Origin: Quillaja saponaria
Taxonomy: Eukaryota > Streptophyta > Magnoliopsida > Fabales > Quillajaceae
NCBI GenBank assembly: GCA_029379385.1
Contig: CM055607.1
Span: forward strand, 15,004,001-15,068,000
DNA length: 64,000 bases
Direction: 5' to 3'
The notes beneath the pieces are model-generated. The model was not told the DNA's origin. It was given only the letters and a program-made list of their open reading frames with translations, and made no database searches. Below, in pieces: positions 52,567 through 64,000 of the stretch. Each line of letters starts with the position of its first letter. Position 1 is the first letter of the stretch. The position numbers and the translations under genes were made by a program.

Positions 52567-52782
52567 TCTAAAAGGGTCATGCTATTTCCACTCATATTTG
52601 TTCTTAATTCCACTTACTCTCACTTATGCAAGTGGTACTTATTTGAATATGTGAGAACCACTTGTGCAAACTTTGATTATTTCCCTTGTTCATGTGTTTC
52701 AAATCCTACTCAGGAATGAATCCGACCCAACATATGACATTAATTTTTGAGTCACCCTATCTAAAAGGGTCATGCTATTTCC
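52567..52782. repeat. 23-bp direct repeats 193 bp apart
   Basis: Both copies begin TCTAAAAGGGTCATGCTATT (52567-52589 and 52760-52782). The enclosed DNA contains a palindromic CCACTTATGCAAGTGG-like sequence near 52610. Confidence 0.7.
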
Positions 52783-55194
52783 CTTGTTAGTATGAATCCA
52801 TATGCAAGGTTATGGATGAGCTTCGTTTGGCATGTTAACCGTATGATGATGATGTGTATGATCTAAAATTAAATTAAGTAAACTCTAAATTTTATAATTT
52901 GCTTCGATATGTTGACAAACCTTAAGAAAATGATATTACTCGTACATACCATTATTTGTGATTTCTCAACTACTTATTTTAAAATCGTAGTTTAATAAGA
53001 GCTAGATGTGTTACAATTGAATGACGTCCATTATGAAGAATATGTTGCGAGAATCAGAAAAATTATATCAGAATTTTTACTGATCAGATAATATAATTAA
53101 TTAATCAACTAGGGTTGAAATGTCATCATAACTTTGTGTTTTCAAGGGGCAAATGATTATATCTTCTACTAGAACAAAGAAAAAAAAGAAAGTGTGTCAT
53201 GTGTGGTCATACACGCTTCAAGTATGAGAAATCAAGTCATCTAAAACAAAAAGACGTGTATTACTTAATCTCTTAACCCTTGACTTTAAAGAATATAACT
53301 ATGTTTGGATGTGCATGGTCTGGTCTTAGAATGTTAAGAAAGAAGAAGTCACGTGATTAACGTGTGAGAGAGTGGGTAATCAAGTCATAGTCTGTGGATT
53401 GACGTGATGACTGAATGTGATGGAGCAGGGCCGTAGCTGGGTACCTTCACAGTTCAGGCTAAGTCTGAGGGGTGTTATCGACCTTTTATTACGGGTGCCA
53501 GGTAGTAGCTAGTAGCTAGTAGCTAATGCTAATAGGCACTAGCTACCTCGCCTACCAGTCACCTAAAGCTGCAGAAAATTACTAGAATGACCTGGTTGTC
53601 GTCTTATTATTTAGTGATACGGATTAAACCAATTCATATCTTAAATTATAAATATAAAATTATCATTTATTATTAATATTTTAAAAATATTTACGAATAC
53701 TTTTAATATTTTTAAATATCCAATAAACTCTAAATTTATAATTTTATAAAGAAAAGAATTCCAAGATTTTTACAACACTAATAAAAAAAAGCAAATGGAA
53801 AACGAAATTAAAATAAGAAAAATATAAAAAAAGGAAATGAAGGGCCACACTAATTATATAACACACGAGTACTGTATATGGTATGTGCTAGATAGATACG
53901 ACATATATTTATTGATCCATCAAACTAACAAGTAATGATGATGATCACATAAGATCAGTGGCATGGAACCCTACCTTTTATGGAGAAGATAAAAGGTGGG
54001 GCCTACTGACATAGACATCCTGCACCATCTGAAGGAGACAACCTACAGGGCACCAATCATTTGTACGTCGGATGTTATTTTGCCTCTTCTCTTCTCCTTC
54101 ATTTTCTATATTTATAAATCTATAAATATAAAAAATTAAAAATTAAAAATTAAAAAACAAAATTTGAATTTCATTTCTAAAAATATTGAGAACTGATTAT
54201 AATTGTATTTGGCCAATATATTACATACTAGTATCTGACAAGCTAGCTGGCTTTTATAATTCGATTTGGGGTCCGGGCAAAAGTGGGTAGAATTCCCAAG
54301 ATGGACAGAGCTTTCAAGGTTTGTATGCTTGTAATGATTAATATTTTGTGGTGGTGAGTCTAAGATCTCTGCGATTTTTATGCAAATCAGTCCCAATCTC
54401 CCCCATTCCCTTCTGGGTATTTTAAAGCTTCACTCCCTCCCTTCCTCTTTACCTCCTCCCCTCTCCTAAAATTACTTCTACGTAAAATGAAAAAAATAAA
54501 AACTTGAAAGATGGGTAAGGTGTCTCGTACATTCATATTTTTTTTAGGCGTAATCATATTTATATGTAAAAATATAAATATAATAATTGAACTCATTGGC
54601 ATAGTCATAGTTATATGTGAAAATATAACTATAATAATTAAATTCATTAAACTCTCAGTATTTCAAAACAAATATTTTTTAAATATTATTTTAACTGTTA
54701 GACTAATCTGTTATTAATAAATATTATTTTCCTTATAAGTTAAATAGTCTTTTCATCTACAATATTAGTTAGAAAAATCTTACACTGAACAATTTTAAGT
54801 TTGATTTCCTCTATTATTTTCGAAATATTAATAATGACCCAAAATTTAGAAAAAATTACATTCATATCCTACAAATATATATGATATGCGAACATAATCT
54901 TATAATGTATATAGAATTGTGGAGAGGATGTTATGAATTGGTATAAATATTCTAATCATATACACAGTGAAAAGCAAAATTTATATGTGTTTAATCTTAG
55001 ATCAATTTTTTACAAAAAATATAATTTAATAATTAAACAAGATATATATAGAATTGTGTTTCTCATAGGCTTGCAATTCTTTATTTAACTTTTCTCTCTT
55101 TACAAGGATTCTCCAAAAGTACAAGTGTCCAATCTGTGATGTATTCTACGAACAAATCTAATCAATAATCTTTATACTTAAAGCTAAGAGGGGC

Positions 55195-55531
55195 TGCGAT
55201 GGGGAATCCGATATGTATCATTTGGGAGTGTTATATTGTATTTAATTTTATGTTTTATGGTGTAATTATAGATTTGGGAATATTATACTTAGCACTATTT
55301 AGTTTACGTTGTTAGACTTTATGTTATTTATTTTTCTATCTAAAGATTTTATGCAACCACTATATAAATGCTAATATGCATTAGGACCTTTTGACAAAAG
55401 TGATATTGAATTGCATGTTTGCAAGTATTCCAAATCCTAATTTCATCTAACTATCCCTTATTTGTATGCTTTTTTACCTATTCTACCTCATTTTCTCCTT
55501 AATTCTCTATTTTCCCTATTGTCTAGTATCG
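55195..55531 (+). repeat. Left LTR
   Basis: Starts TGCGATGGGG and aligns with 57697-58038. The end is set by the primer-binding-like sequence that follows; edges may be off by a few bases. Confidence 0.65.
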
Positions 55532-55534
55532 AAT

Positions 55535-55546
55535 TGGGTATCATAG
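55535..55546 (+). other. Primer-binding-site-like sequence (tRNA-iMet type)
   Basis: TGGGTATCATAG against the common plant TGGTATCAGAGC; partly decayed but at the right distance from the LTR end. Confidence 0.5.
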
Positions 55547-57149
55547 TCGAATTCTTGATTTTTCTTGGTCAAACACCATAAAAATAGCTTGAAAATTCGA
55601 TTCCAGCCACTACCACCTCCTCTAACCACCATATTCGGCCACCACAACCCGTTGTGAACCATGCACCACTTCATCGATAGTTGCTATCACCCAAGACCAC
55701 CACAGGGTTCGCTTATTGGAAACCTGCAAAAGCACCACACTATTAGAATTCCTGTGCGCTGCGAACACAAAAACCCACAAAAGTCCACCTTATACGGCCT
55801 AAAAACTCTGACCACCACTACCAACAAGATTGCAATCCTTCGATCTACATGACTAGAGAAAAACCCCGCAAATGGACAGTGTAATATGTCACATGCACCA
55901 CCGTGTATGATGCACATAATAACATTATTGATCCACACTCCTTAAATGTGAAATTGAGCCATGTCAACCTGCCACGTAATCACTTTGCCACTTGTCTTCT
56001 CTATACATGTAAGCTCAACAGCACAATTAGCTTCTCTCGCACATTGATGTCAACTTGAAGACAAGCCAACATCCCTAATGCCATGCCACACCACTTCATT
56101 CGTCACTGTCAACTGCCATATCATCACATAGTCAGAGACTCGTCATCTGCAATTCAACCACTTTTGCCATGTCATCATCGTTAACCAGATCGATTAATAC
56201 TTTGATTAAGCCTGTTCATCCCTTTTATGTCTAGTTTTGAATAGATTCTTATAGTTTTTCAACACGTAGAATTTAATTTTGGAGTCTATTTCCTCAAAAT
56301 GCTAGAATTGGTACAATTTCATGACTTTGCCTTTTTATTTCCTTATTTCGTGTTACTTTTAATGTTTAACCTAGTTTTTGGTTGTGAAATTTATATTTCA
56401 GTTAAAAACAAGAAGAGGAAAAACAAAAAATAGAAAAGAAAAAAATATTGCTTATTTTATTTTATATTGAAAAATGTCATGGTACTTTATGTTGTACTCA
56501 TATGTCTATTCTACTTCATTTAAATATAGCATTAGAGAACACGATGATTGTGTTTTGTTTACTTATCCATACTTGAAACTTGAGTTTCTTAAAGCAGTTA
56601 TGTATATGGATGATACTATACTTAGGTGAGTTGAGATTCATGGGAATATTCTTATAAAATTTCCTAGTTACACCTCTTGGATTTTGATTGCACAAAGTTA
56701 GCCGAGTTGTCTTAAGCGCCAACATAGTGTCTTTGTGGATCCTAGGTACTTTTCTCAACGAGACCCTTATGTGTCAATCTCAGGTTATGTTTATATTCCT
56801 TATTACAAAATTGGGGATATAGTTACTATTTGGTTAAGCTTGTATTTAAATTGATCCATGTTCTTAGTTATGACTAATCGAGCTATACACCTTAATACAC
56901 ACAGTCTTATCACAACTCAGTGTTATCCTAACTTTATACACCTAAACTTGTAGAGACCTATATGAAAAGCACTAACAGAAACATTGATGAAGTTAATGCA
57001 ATATTGGATAAGGTAGTTGCAATATTGGGTTCCACTTTGATGAACATAAGTCATTTATGGTTGAGACAAATAGTCAAATACAGGAAAACTTGCAAGAATT
57101 TAATGACTTCACAGTTGAACCTACTTCACCAACACCAGATAGTACTTAT

Positions 57150-57325
57150 GACTATGAAGCTGAAGATGCTCATGAGCTGCTTGCATTAGAGGATGACCAT
57201 TAAAGCGATATATCTAACGTTGCCCTAGGAGCTCCTAATTGAGCCTTCTACATCACTTCTGGAAGCTGAGAGTCAAGACCATGAAGCTGATGATGTTCAT
57301 GAGCTACTTGCAATAGATGATGAAA
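57150..57325 (+). repeat. Acidic coding direct repeat inside the retroelement
   Basis: Two copies (57150-57198 and 57277-57325) read approximately DYEAEDAHELLALEDD and DHEADDVHELLAIDDE in the same relative frame. They are about 80% alike in DNA, 127 bp apart. Confidence 0.65.
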
Positions 57326-57696
57326 TTTTAGACATTGTAGATATGATTGATTATGCCGACATTCCGAAACAAGATGATGAGATTACAGTTGCAAATATGA
57401 TTGAGCTATCTGATATTTTGGAGCATGTTATGGAGTTCCAATGCATGTATATGGAGTTCCAGAGTATGTAGATAAAGTTCTAGAGTAGATTGTTGAGACT
57501 ACCCATCTTCTAGAGGATAGCATATTGATTTCGTCATCCTTGTGCAATTTTTCAAATGTTTGTGCTACATGACAGAGTTCTTATTGCTAAGTTTTTGTTG
57601 TTGTTGTCGCTGACCTTTATGCAGGATTTTCGTCATGAGGTTCTCATCTCTTTAATTACAAAATTCAAGATTGAGTTTTTTTTTCCAACAAGGGAG

Positions 57697-58038
57697 GATG
57701 ATGAGGATATGCAATATGGATCATTTGGGAGTTTTATTTGATAGTATTATCTTATTTTTTATGATGCAATTTTAGATTTAGGAATTTACATAGTAGTATT
57801 TAGTTTACGTTGTTAAACTTTATGTAATTTATATTTCTCTCATAAGCTTTATGTAACACCTATATAAAGAATTAGTATGCACTTGTTTAGGACCTTTAGA
57901 AATAATCGATATAATATTTCAAGTTTGCAAGTTTTTCAAACCTTAATTTCATCTAACTCTCCCTCTTTTTCTTGCTTTCCTACCTATTCTCCTTCATTTT
58001 CTCCCTAATTCTCTATTTTCCCACACTGTCCCGCATCA
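57697..58038 (+). repeat. Right LTR
   Basis: Preceded by a purine-rich tract. Starts TGAGGATATGC and ends CCCGCATCA. Confidence 0.65.
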
Positions 58039-58257
58039 AGCTTTTAAGAGATTTCTTGTGTGCTGCCATAAATTACCAAATCTCTCTTGTAATTTTATAA
58101 TTGTGTTTCCCTTTTATATCATACATACAATTCTATTTCAGTCACTCCCATCTTATGTTAATGTTGTTTATTAATTGTTTAACATTTGAAACTATACAAC
58201 ATAATCAATATTAGGGTCGTCTTATAGAATTTATCTTTCAACTTATTAAAAATTTTA

Positions 58258-58640
58258 AGATTGCATAAAATTCTCGAGGCACTTCGTCACTTCATCCATC
58301 CTGTATTAATTATGTGGCTTGTTCAATTGTACCATCCTTTTGTAAGAAGGAACCTAGGTTCTTAAATATTTCCTCTGTTAGGATTTTAAGACCATGCAAA
58401 ATCATTTCAGTTGAGTCTTATCTAGTGTGGCTAAAGTCACACTCTGTATACTTGGTTTTCATCCAAGCTAACTTAAGACATTTAAATTCTAGCATGATCA
58501 TCCATAATGGTAGCATATATTTTAAACCCACTCTAGTCTCGTCTACAAATACTATGTCATTGAAAAAGAATGTGCACCACATAATCTTATCTTCAATGAC
58601 ATATGCATGTTCATCCATCATAGGATTCATCTCTTGAAAT
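58258..58640 (-). mobile_element. RTE-type LINE reverse transcriptase fragment, minus strand
   Basis: The minus strand reads MNPMMDEHAYVIEDKIMW, then FFNDIVFVDETRVGLK and LAWMKTKYTECDF. These correspond to the segment around the FADD box (here FNDI) and the TEY-x-ECKF block of plant LINE reverse transcriptases. The catalytic aspartate pair is altered (ND), so it is inactive. Downstream sequence on that strand aligns with 12179-12430. Confidence 0.8.
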
Positions 58641-59656
58641 TTGTTCATTCATAAAATCAAACTTTTTGAACTAAAATCTAGGATTTTGTTGGAAGCGTAA
58701 TGAACTTGAATTGATACATGACATATGTGAACCTCTAGACTTGTAGGTCATTAATGAATGAATTTCCTTATGGGAGAGTAATTTTTTGTAATGCGATTTA
58801 TTTGGCATTTGGCAAAAAAAGATCGGTGGGGTGGTTTCATACTCAAATTTTGTATAAGCTCAATTGATTGTTACAAGCATAAGAGAGAGTCAATTTAACA
58901 CTTGGTTTTTATTTTGAATGAATTTTCATAGAGAATAGTCAATTTCAGACAGTTACAAGCATTTATCTAGAATTTTTCTGAAATTTGGAAGATGCCTTGG
59001 AGAGTTTTGTAAAATTTGAATTCTTCAAACAATGGCCAACTAAAATAGATCTTGAAATGACAGGTTATAATTCAAAGCTTATTTGACTAGCGTACTATAA
59101 ATATAATAAGTTATGCATATACAAATGTGAGTTGTTTTACTTATAATACAAAACTTAAGTGACTGTCACTAACTCAATAAACTAGAATATTCTTTCATTC
59201 TTTTCTTTCACGTTGTAAATATAATTTTTGAAATCAAATCACATTATTAATAGTTGGATGTATTTATAGTTTTCTTGGTTTAGTTTCTGTTTTAGATAAT
59301 TGATTAACTTATAATGATTGGTGAAGTGCAAATAGTAGAGAAATGACATTAAGTTTTAGTAAGCTTTTGTTTTTTTCAACTGTGATTTTTAAATTGGCCT
59401 TGTTGGAGCATGCTTTCCTAACTAGGTTATGGTTCATGGATCCAACGAATCCTAGCTCGGGTTGGAGCTTGCTTTTCTAATTAGATTGTGATGTATGGTG
59501 ATATGACTGAGCTATGAGTTGTTAGTTTTGGTATATGGTTGAATGTTCTTGACTATCTAATGTTAATATCTCTATTTGATAATATTGCTTCTCTGTTTTT
59601 TTTTTTTTTCGGTTTCTTGCAAGGTAACTAGATTATGAGACATTATTTTCACCTTT
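58641..59656. other. Intergenic with a 59-bp-spaced imperfect direct repeat
   Basis: GTTGGAGCATGCTTTCCTAA at 59402 recurs as GTTGGAGCTTGCTTTTCTAA at 59461, each followed by a similar TAGGTTATG or TAGATTGTG. No gene supported. Confidence 0.45.
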
Positions 59657-59902
59657 TTGTTTGCTTGTTATACTAGAAACAAAGATAACAACATTACACA
59701 CTTTGAATGCAACATAAAAATATATTTTTTAGGACTTGTTGATTCAAATAATTGGAAGGATAGTAAAGAGGCATTCAAGAGGGATTATATAGACTATCTA
59801 ATCAAACAAATAAAAGATAAGTTTTCAAGTTGCAACAATATGATGTTGGTGATATTGAACTCAAAGTTAGGCAACTTAAGAAGCATTAAATGCAAAATTT
59901 AA
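59657..59902 (+). pseudogene. Unidentified coding remnant A
   Basis: An open stretch reads SNNWKDSKEAFKRDYIDYLI, then KQIKDKFSSCNNMMLVILNS, after an acceptor-like TTTTTTTAG. Base and residue use look coding (mixed charge, balanced hydrophobics) unlike the surrounding AT-rich frames, but I do not recognise the family. It probably belongs with remnant B 1.1 kb downstream on the same strand. Confidence 0.35.
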
Positions 59903-61002
59903 TTGTAGATCCCCCAATACCTAACTTTGATAAGTTTGTTTTTATTTTTGGCCCAAGAGATATAAACCATCATTAATTATATGTCCTTATTATAAATTCT
60001 CTCTACATTCATAATATAATGTAATGATAATTTCATATTTCCTCAAGCATTCTTTAATTTGTTAGGTTGTAGTTTATATTACTTTATCTTCTTATAGAAA
60101 CCATGTTAGATGGTGTGAGGATCAAATCTCTTTGATGTTATTGTGGTGAGAAAGGAAGGAGTCTTAGAACAGGTAATGACAACAATGAAAACTTAAACAA
60201 GGTGCTCTTGAATTGTCAATTGGTAAGCAATCATAATTTATGCAGCTGGAATAGTTCTTAAAAATGTAAATAAACGTGTTTTCAAACACTATACAATGCA
60301 TGCTTTAAAATTGTTTAAAGGGTAGGTGTCTTTTCTGGAAATTGCCTAAATTGGATGAAAACACACAATGGATGACAATTTGATAATTCAATAACTGTTT
60401 AGAATAAAATGTTGATGACAAAAAAAAATCTACTCGATTAGAGTATAAAATACTTTGTATGACTTCTAATTACTTTAGCCATTGTAGTTCTTATTAAAGT
60501 TATTTTCAATTATTGAATTTTATGTTATAGTTACACTCTTTTCGTTGTAGTTGTATTTGAATGTGTAAAAATAATAGATTAGTGAGCTACCAATGACCGA
60601 ATTTATGTTTTTATGTATAAATTGAATTGGCTGCATTTTAATCATGCATGTTCAATTGCTTTCTATTTGGTATGACGAATGTCATATATGGTAGATATTA
60701 GGATTGATGATCAAAGTAATTCTATAAGCTTGGCTTGAAAGGAATTGATGAGTAAGTTTGCAAACATGTAGATTTTCAAAAAGAAAGAAGCCAACATTGA
60801 TTTGGACATTACAAATGAAATTCGTGAAAAGTTGGAAAACCATATATCTATTTAAGAGTTCTAAAATCATTTCAAAACATGACAAATCCTCCTTAATCGT
60901 TTTTAAGTATTTATTTTTCCTATGGTTTTATGATAGTCTTTATATATGTTGCATACTTTACCTTATTAATGTGTGTATTGTTTTGTTTGAATTAGATTAT
61001 TA

Positions 61003-61646
61003 GAACAACTATTGTTGAATTCAAAGGTACATCTACAAAATTTGACATCTTAGAGTTTATAAAAGAAAAAAAATGGTTTGATGGCCTTCCTTTTGCTTAT
61101 TTTGGAATTCTCAATCATCGTTTGAATAAGTTGTGTAATGATGGTGCACTAAGTCTGAAAAAGGATGGTAGTTATGCAATAGATTATGATAGTGAAACAT
61201 CTAATACTCGCGACAATATGGAGGAAGATATTGATATTGTCTTCATTAAGGAGGATCACCCTTGTAATGATGATATAGGTGGAGTCAGTAGCATTGAAGA
61301 TATTAAAGAAGTTAATACTTGAAATGAAGGAATAAGTGAAGGTAAGATGAAGGCAAAGAAAAAAGAAAATGAAGCTAGTATGGGTGAGAATGTTAAGTCA
61401 AGTGTATTTCAGGGATTAATACAAATTAAAGAATTAAGTTCTAAGGATATATTCAAGATTGGTAAATTGCTAGTTGGTGACATGGGTAATTATTTTCTTT
61501 CACTTCCTCATGATATGAGGAAATTATATATAAATGATCTCATAATTTTAGTAATGATATTTAATTGTAAAGTAATTTTTAATTTGTTTAAGTTTAACAT
61601 GAATTTTTGTGTTTTTATAAGTTTTATGAATGATAAATGTATTTGA
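61003..61646 (+). pseudogene. Unidentified coding remnant B, long frame with one internal stop
   Basis: One frame runs about 210 codons with a single TGA at 61320-61322. It starts in IVEFKGTSTKFDILEFIKEK, then KWFDGLPFAYFGILNHRLNK, then an acidic region (TRDNMEEDIDIVFIKEDHP), then after the stop a Lys/Glu stretch and IQIKELSSKDIFKIGKLLVG, then YFLSLPHDMRKLYINDLIIL. The first part has the alternating pattern of a folded helical domain; the middle is acidic and probably disordered. No start codon is visible in frame, and I cannot name a family. It may be a captured or duplicated host gene fragment. Confidence 0.4.
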
Positions 61647-64000
61647 ATAAATTCATGCAAGTTTCAAGGCCAAGTTTATTCACGCTTTTACACAAATTTA
61701 GAACTTTGTTTGATAGAATATGTAATATTCTGTTAACAATGGTATTTATGTAAAAAATTATATATATTCTACGGAATATCCCAACCATAAGAATGAAAAA
61801 CTATTTTCATTTACTAAGTAATTTATGGCATAACCGAACACTAACAAATTTTTTATACAGGAAATGATTGCCTAGAAATAGGTTATCTGGGAAATATATG
61901 GCACATGGGTAAATATTATGATCCGAAACAAACTGCCCTTAGTTGGTACTTTCTTCTTTTTAAGAGTCCATCACAAAACTTGTCTATTCACTATTTTATA
62001 CATGTTTTCTAGATCAATAAAAGTCAGATGTATATCCTTTTTCTTTTCTTTTTATTTCTCCATTAATCTCATAAGCAACAGCCTTCATCATAGATTATCT
62101 GGGAAGAAACCCATATTTATTCTCTAAAACTAATTAATGTCTCACTAAGCTTTTGCTCAATCACCATTTTCCAAAATTTCATTGTTTGACTCTAAGTTTC
62201 ACCCCTCAATGATTATTACAACTTTGTATATCCCTTTTATTTTTATAAAAAAGAATCAACGTACTATTTCTCAACTCATCGAGTATTTTCTTGGTCACTA
62301 GTCTCATTAAAATGATTTGCGAGCTAAGTTACTCTAATATCTCCTAGGCATCTTAAAACCTCAATAAGGATACCTATAATTAATTAATTATCACAATTTA
62401 CAATAGGTATGATTTCTGCTTAGTAGTATATGATTACTACCCAAAATAGTAAATTGTGATAATTAATTAATTACTACCCAAAATAGTGTGACGTTAACAG
62501 TTACCTTGCAATTCAATCATTTTATCATTGAATGTCCCCAATTAAATCTATTTAGGTATGAAAATAATATCAAACTCTAAATTAAATCATATGTGACTAG
62601 ACCTTAAGATTATAACTTTCTTGTAGAAATAATAAATTTATTTTCTAATTTTCACCCTTTTATGATCATAAACTTCGAGTTATATCTTATATATATCAAT
62701 TAGGACATTCTCTCTTCTCTACGAAGAGTGAATAGATCTAGCACATTTACATACCTTCATATGCAGTGGATACTCAACTACTACTTCTTAATTAGGCGAC
62801 TCATTAATAGAATCAAAAATATCGCAAAAGTATAATTTGTACATGTCAGATAACTATGATGTCTCATATCAAAAGACTATTAGCATAACTGTAACATTGA
62901 TAACGAACTATTAACATGTAGAAAAATTCAATATGTGTTCTCAGTTGAGTCAGTTTAGTGTGAATTTATTCTCTAATGAGAACCTATATAATTATCTTAC
63001 TTGTTTTATACACAAATGGCTATGAGATCAGTCATCCGCAGATCTTTGAGCCAGTTGAATACATATTATTTTTTTCAGATTCACTAAAACTCTGTTTCGT
63101 GATCCTATGATGATTATGAACATTTAAAATTAAAGTTAAAAAAAAAAATACACCTCATCATCATATCATTATGATACTTATTACATTTAATGTATCCATT
63201 ACGTTGGATTTGATGAAAATGTAAATCGGTCAATCAATTATGTTGTTCACTGTCCCCCGCTGTATATATATACAAGCAATGATTTTTCCCACAATCCTTT
63301 TAACCATAGCATTTTTATTTTTTTTGACTGGAACACCACGACATTAGCATATATATGGTTGAAAATACATAAGCAGAAATTTCAAAAATTAATTGCTAAT
63401 TAAAATAATATAATGTATAAAGAACAAGAAAAGGGAAAAGAAATAAAGCATCATAAAGGCAAGGTTCTACATCAATTACATGATTGCGAGCTCCCTAAAC
63501 CTAAGCTAATTAATTGGTAATCAATTTATTAAGCAAATATAGTACAAATCTCTAATCTATATATGATTGCCAAGATGAGAGCATAAATTAAAAGAGACAC
63601 CTAGGGATGCAATCCTGGAAATAGAAGAATCTCGTGTTCCCCTTAATTATCAGACATCATAATGACACATTTGTCATGCTTTTCTTTCATTATCATGATT
63701 ATCATAATCATAATCATCGCCATTATCATCATCTGACATTTTGATCCCATGCCCCTTTTCCATAACCTCGGATGCTGTATGATGCTATCCAAAATTGGGA
63801 CAACAAACACTAAAATACTGATTATATATAATGACGATGATCCCAAATTTAAATATATATGTTTTATTCCTCACTGTTCCATTGCCATGAAATTTTCTAA
63901 TCACATTTTGCAACTATGATAAGAAATTATTATAGTTCAATACGCAGCATTAGGCCACTTAATTAGGAATTAACAACTTCAACTTCATTCAAATTAACTC
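61647..64000. other. AT-rich intergenic to the right edge
   Basis: No gene supported apart from the inverted repeat at 62.4 kb. An A run lies at about 63137-63149 and a CATAAT/CATCAT-rich stretch at 63690-63735. Confidence 0.45.
62377..62473. repeat. Perfect 25-bp inverted repeat, 47-nt loop
   Basis: Arms 62377-62401 and 62449-62473 are exact reverse complements (AATTAATTATCACAATTTAC and its complement at the core). An 18-bp direct repeat containing TACTACCCAAAATAGT at 62433-62450 and 62470-62487 overlaps the right arm. Confidence 0.9.

Larger units (their letters stand above)
48660..55194. other. HAT14 upstream region and gene-poor AT-rich sequence
   Basis: No gene supported over 6.5 kb. 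It contains the ATC microsatellite, an AG tract at 50322-50342, a 23-bp direct repeat pair (52567 and 52760), and three units of AGTAGCT at about 53502-53524. Frames present are short with no motif. Confidence 0.5.
55195..58038 (+). mobile_element. Degenerate LTR retrotransposon with both LTRs
   Basis: Left LTR about 55195-55531 and right LTR about 57697-58038 align along their length (CATTTGGGAGT, then TAGTTTACGTTGTTA, then CTTAATTTCATCTAACT, then AATTCTCTATTTTCCC). Directly after the left LTR, TGGGTATCATAG at about 55535-55546 resembles the tRNA-iMet primer-binding site TGGTATCAGAGC. Before the right LTR, AAGGGAGGATGATGAGGAT is purine-rich like a polypurine tract. The 2.2-kb interior has a leader rich in CCACC and ATGTCA repeats and then a stop-ridden, partly acidic coding remnant. 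No reverse transcriptase or integrase could be read, so it is a deleted or non-autonomous copy. A possible 5-bp duplication (AAGCT at 55181 and 58038) does not fit the TG start cleanly. Confidence 0.7.

Noticed and set aside
53160..53260. Possible zinc-knuckle of a Ty1-type gag (KKVCHV, then HTRFKYEKSSHLKQ)
   Set aside because: Cysteine spacing does not fit CX2CX4HX4C and no neighbouring gag sequence is readable.
55181..58042. AAGCT as target-site duplication of the LTR element
   Set aside because: The left copy lies nine bases outside the TG start of the LTR, so it may be coincidence.

Overview
This window is nuclear DNA from a flowering plant, almost certainly a eudicot. The intergenic sequence is strongly AT-rich, the introns have GT/AG borders, and the five intact genes are plant families. 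Plant retrotransposon and DNA-transposon relics lie between them. I cannot name the species.

Genes. Five complete protein genes can be modelled exon by exon, each giving an uninterrupted frame: the gamma-tubulin ring subunit GCP3/SPC98 (+, 15111-17846), an AHSA1-type HSP90 co-chaperone (+, 19998-21220), the chloroplast thioredoxin-like WCRKC1 (-, 24442-25566), the wall O-acetyltransferase TBR (+, 38492-41302) and the HD-Zip II repressor HAT14 (-, 46866-48320). From memory, GCP3, WCRKC1, TBR and HAT14 are the Arabidopsis neighbours At5g06680, 06690, 06700 and 06710. If so, the window is a conserved microsynteny block with the AHSA1 gene as an extra member and transposon debris stretching the gaps. 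A first coding exon of an unidentified gene leaves the window on the left (1169-1250, -).

Layout. 1-1.25 kb: 5' end of the unidentified gene. 1.9-2.5 kb: cluster of MITE-like repeats. 4.8-6 kb: unassigned, probably transposon-derived. 7.7-12.4 kb: transposon nest with a possible CACTA/PTTA remnant, a + strand RTE-type LINE 3' end, a - strand LINE of the same family, and a 2.2-kb solo LTR inside the latter with a clear 5-bp target duplication. 12.5-14 kb: MULE transposase C-terminus facing a GRF zinc-finger pseudogene, with tandem repeats between. 15-25.6 kb: GCP3, AHSA1 and WCRKC1. 28.4-31 kb: retroelement with a PF04195-like domain. 32-32.6 kb: internally deleted hAT transposase. 38.5-48.3 kb: TBR, a decayed Ty3-type gag and HAT14. 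55.2-58 kb: degenerate LTR retrotransposon with both LTRs and a primer-binding site. 58.3-58.6 kb: another antisense LINE piece. 59.7-61.6 kb: broken coding remnants I cannot assign. 62.4 kb: a perfect 25-bp inverted repeat.

The five genes are independent housekeeping, developmental and cell-wall functions with no evident common pathway. The clearest regulatory feature is a perfect three-unit heat-shock element beside a CCAAT box upstream of the AHSA1 gene. I found no new multi-gene system, CRISPR array, tRNA or rRNA gene.
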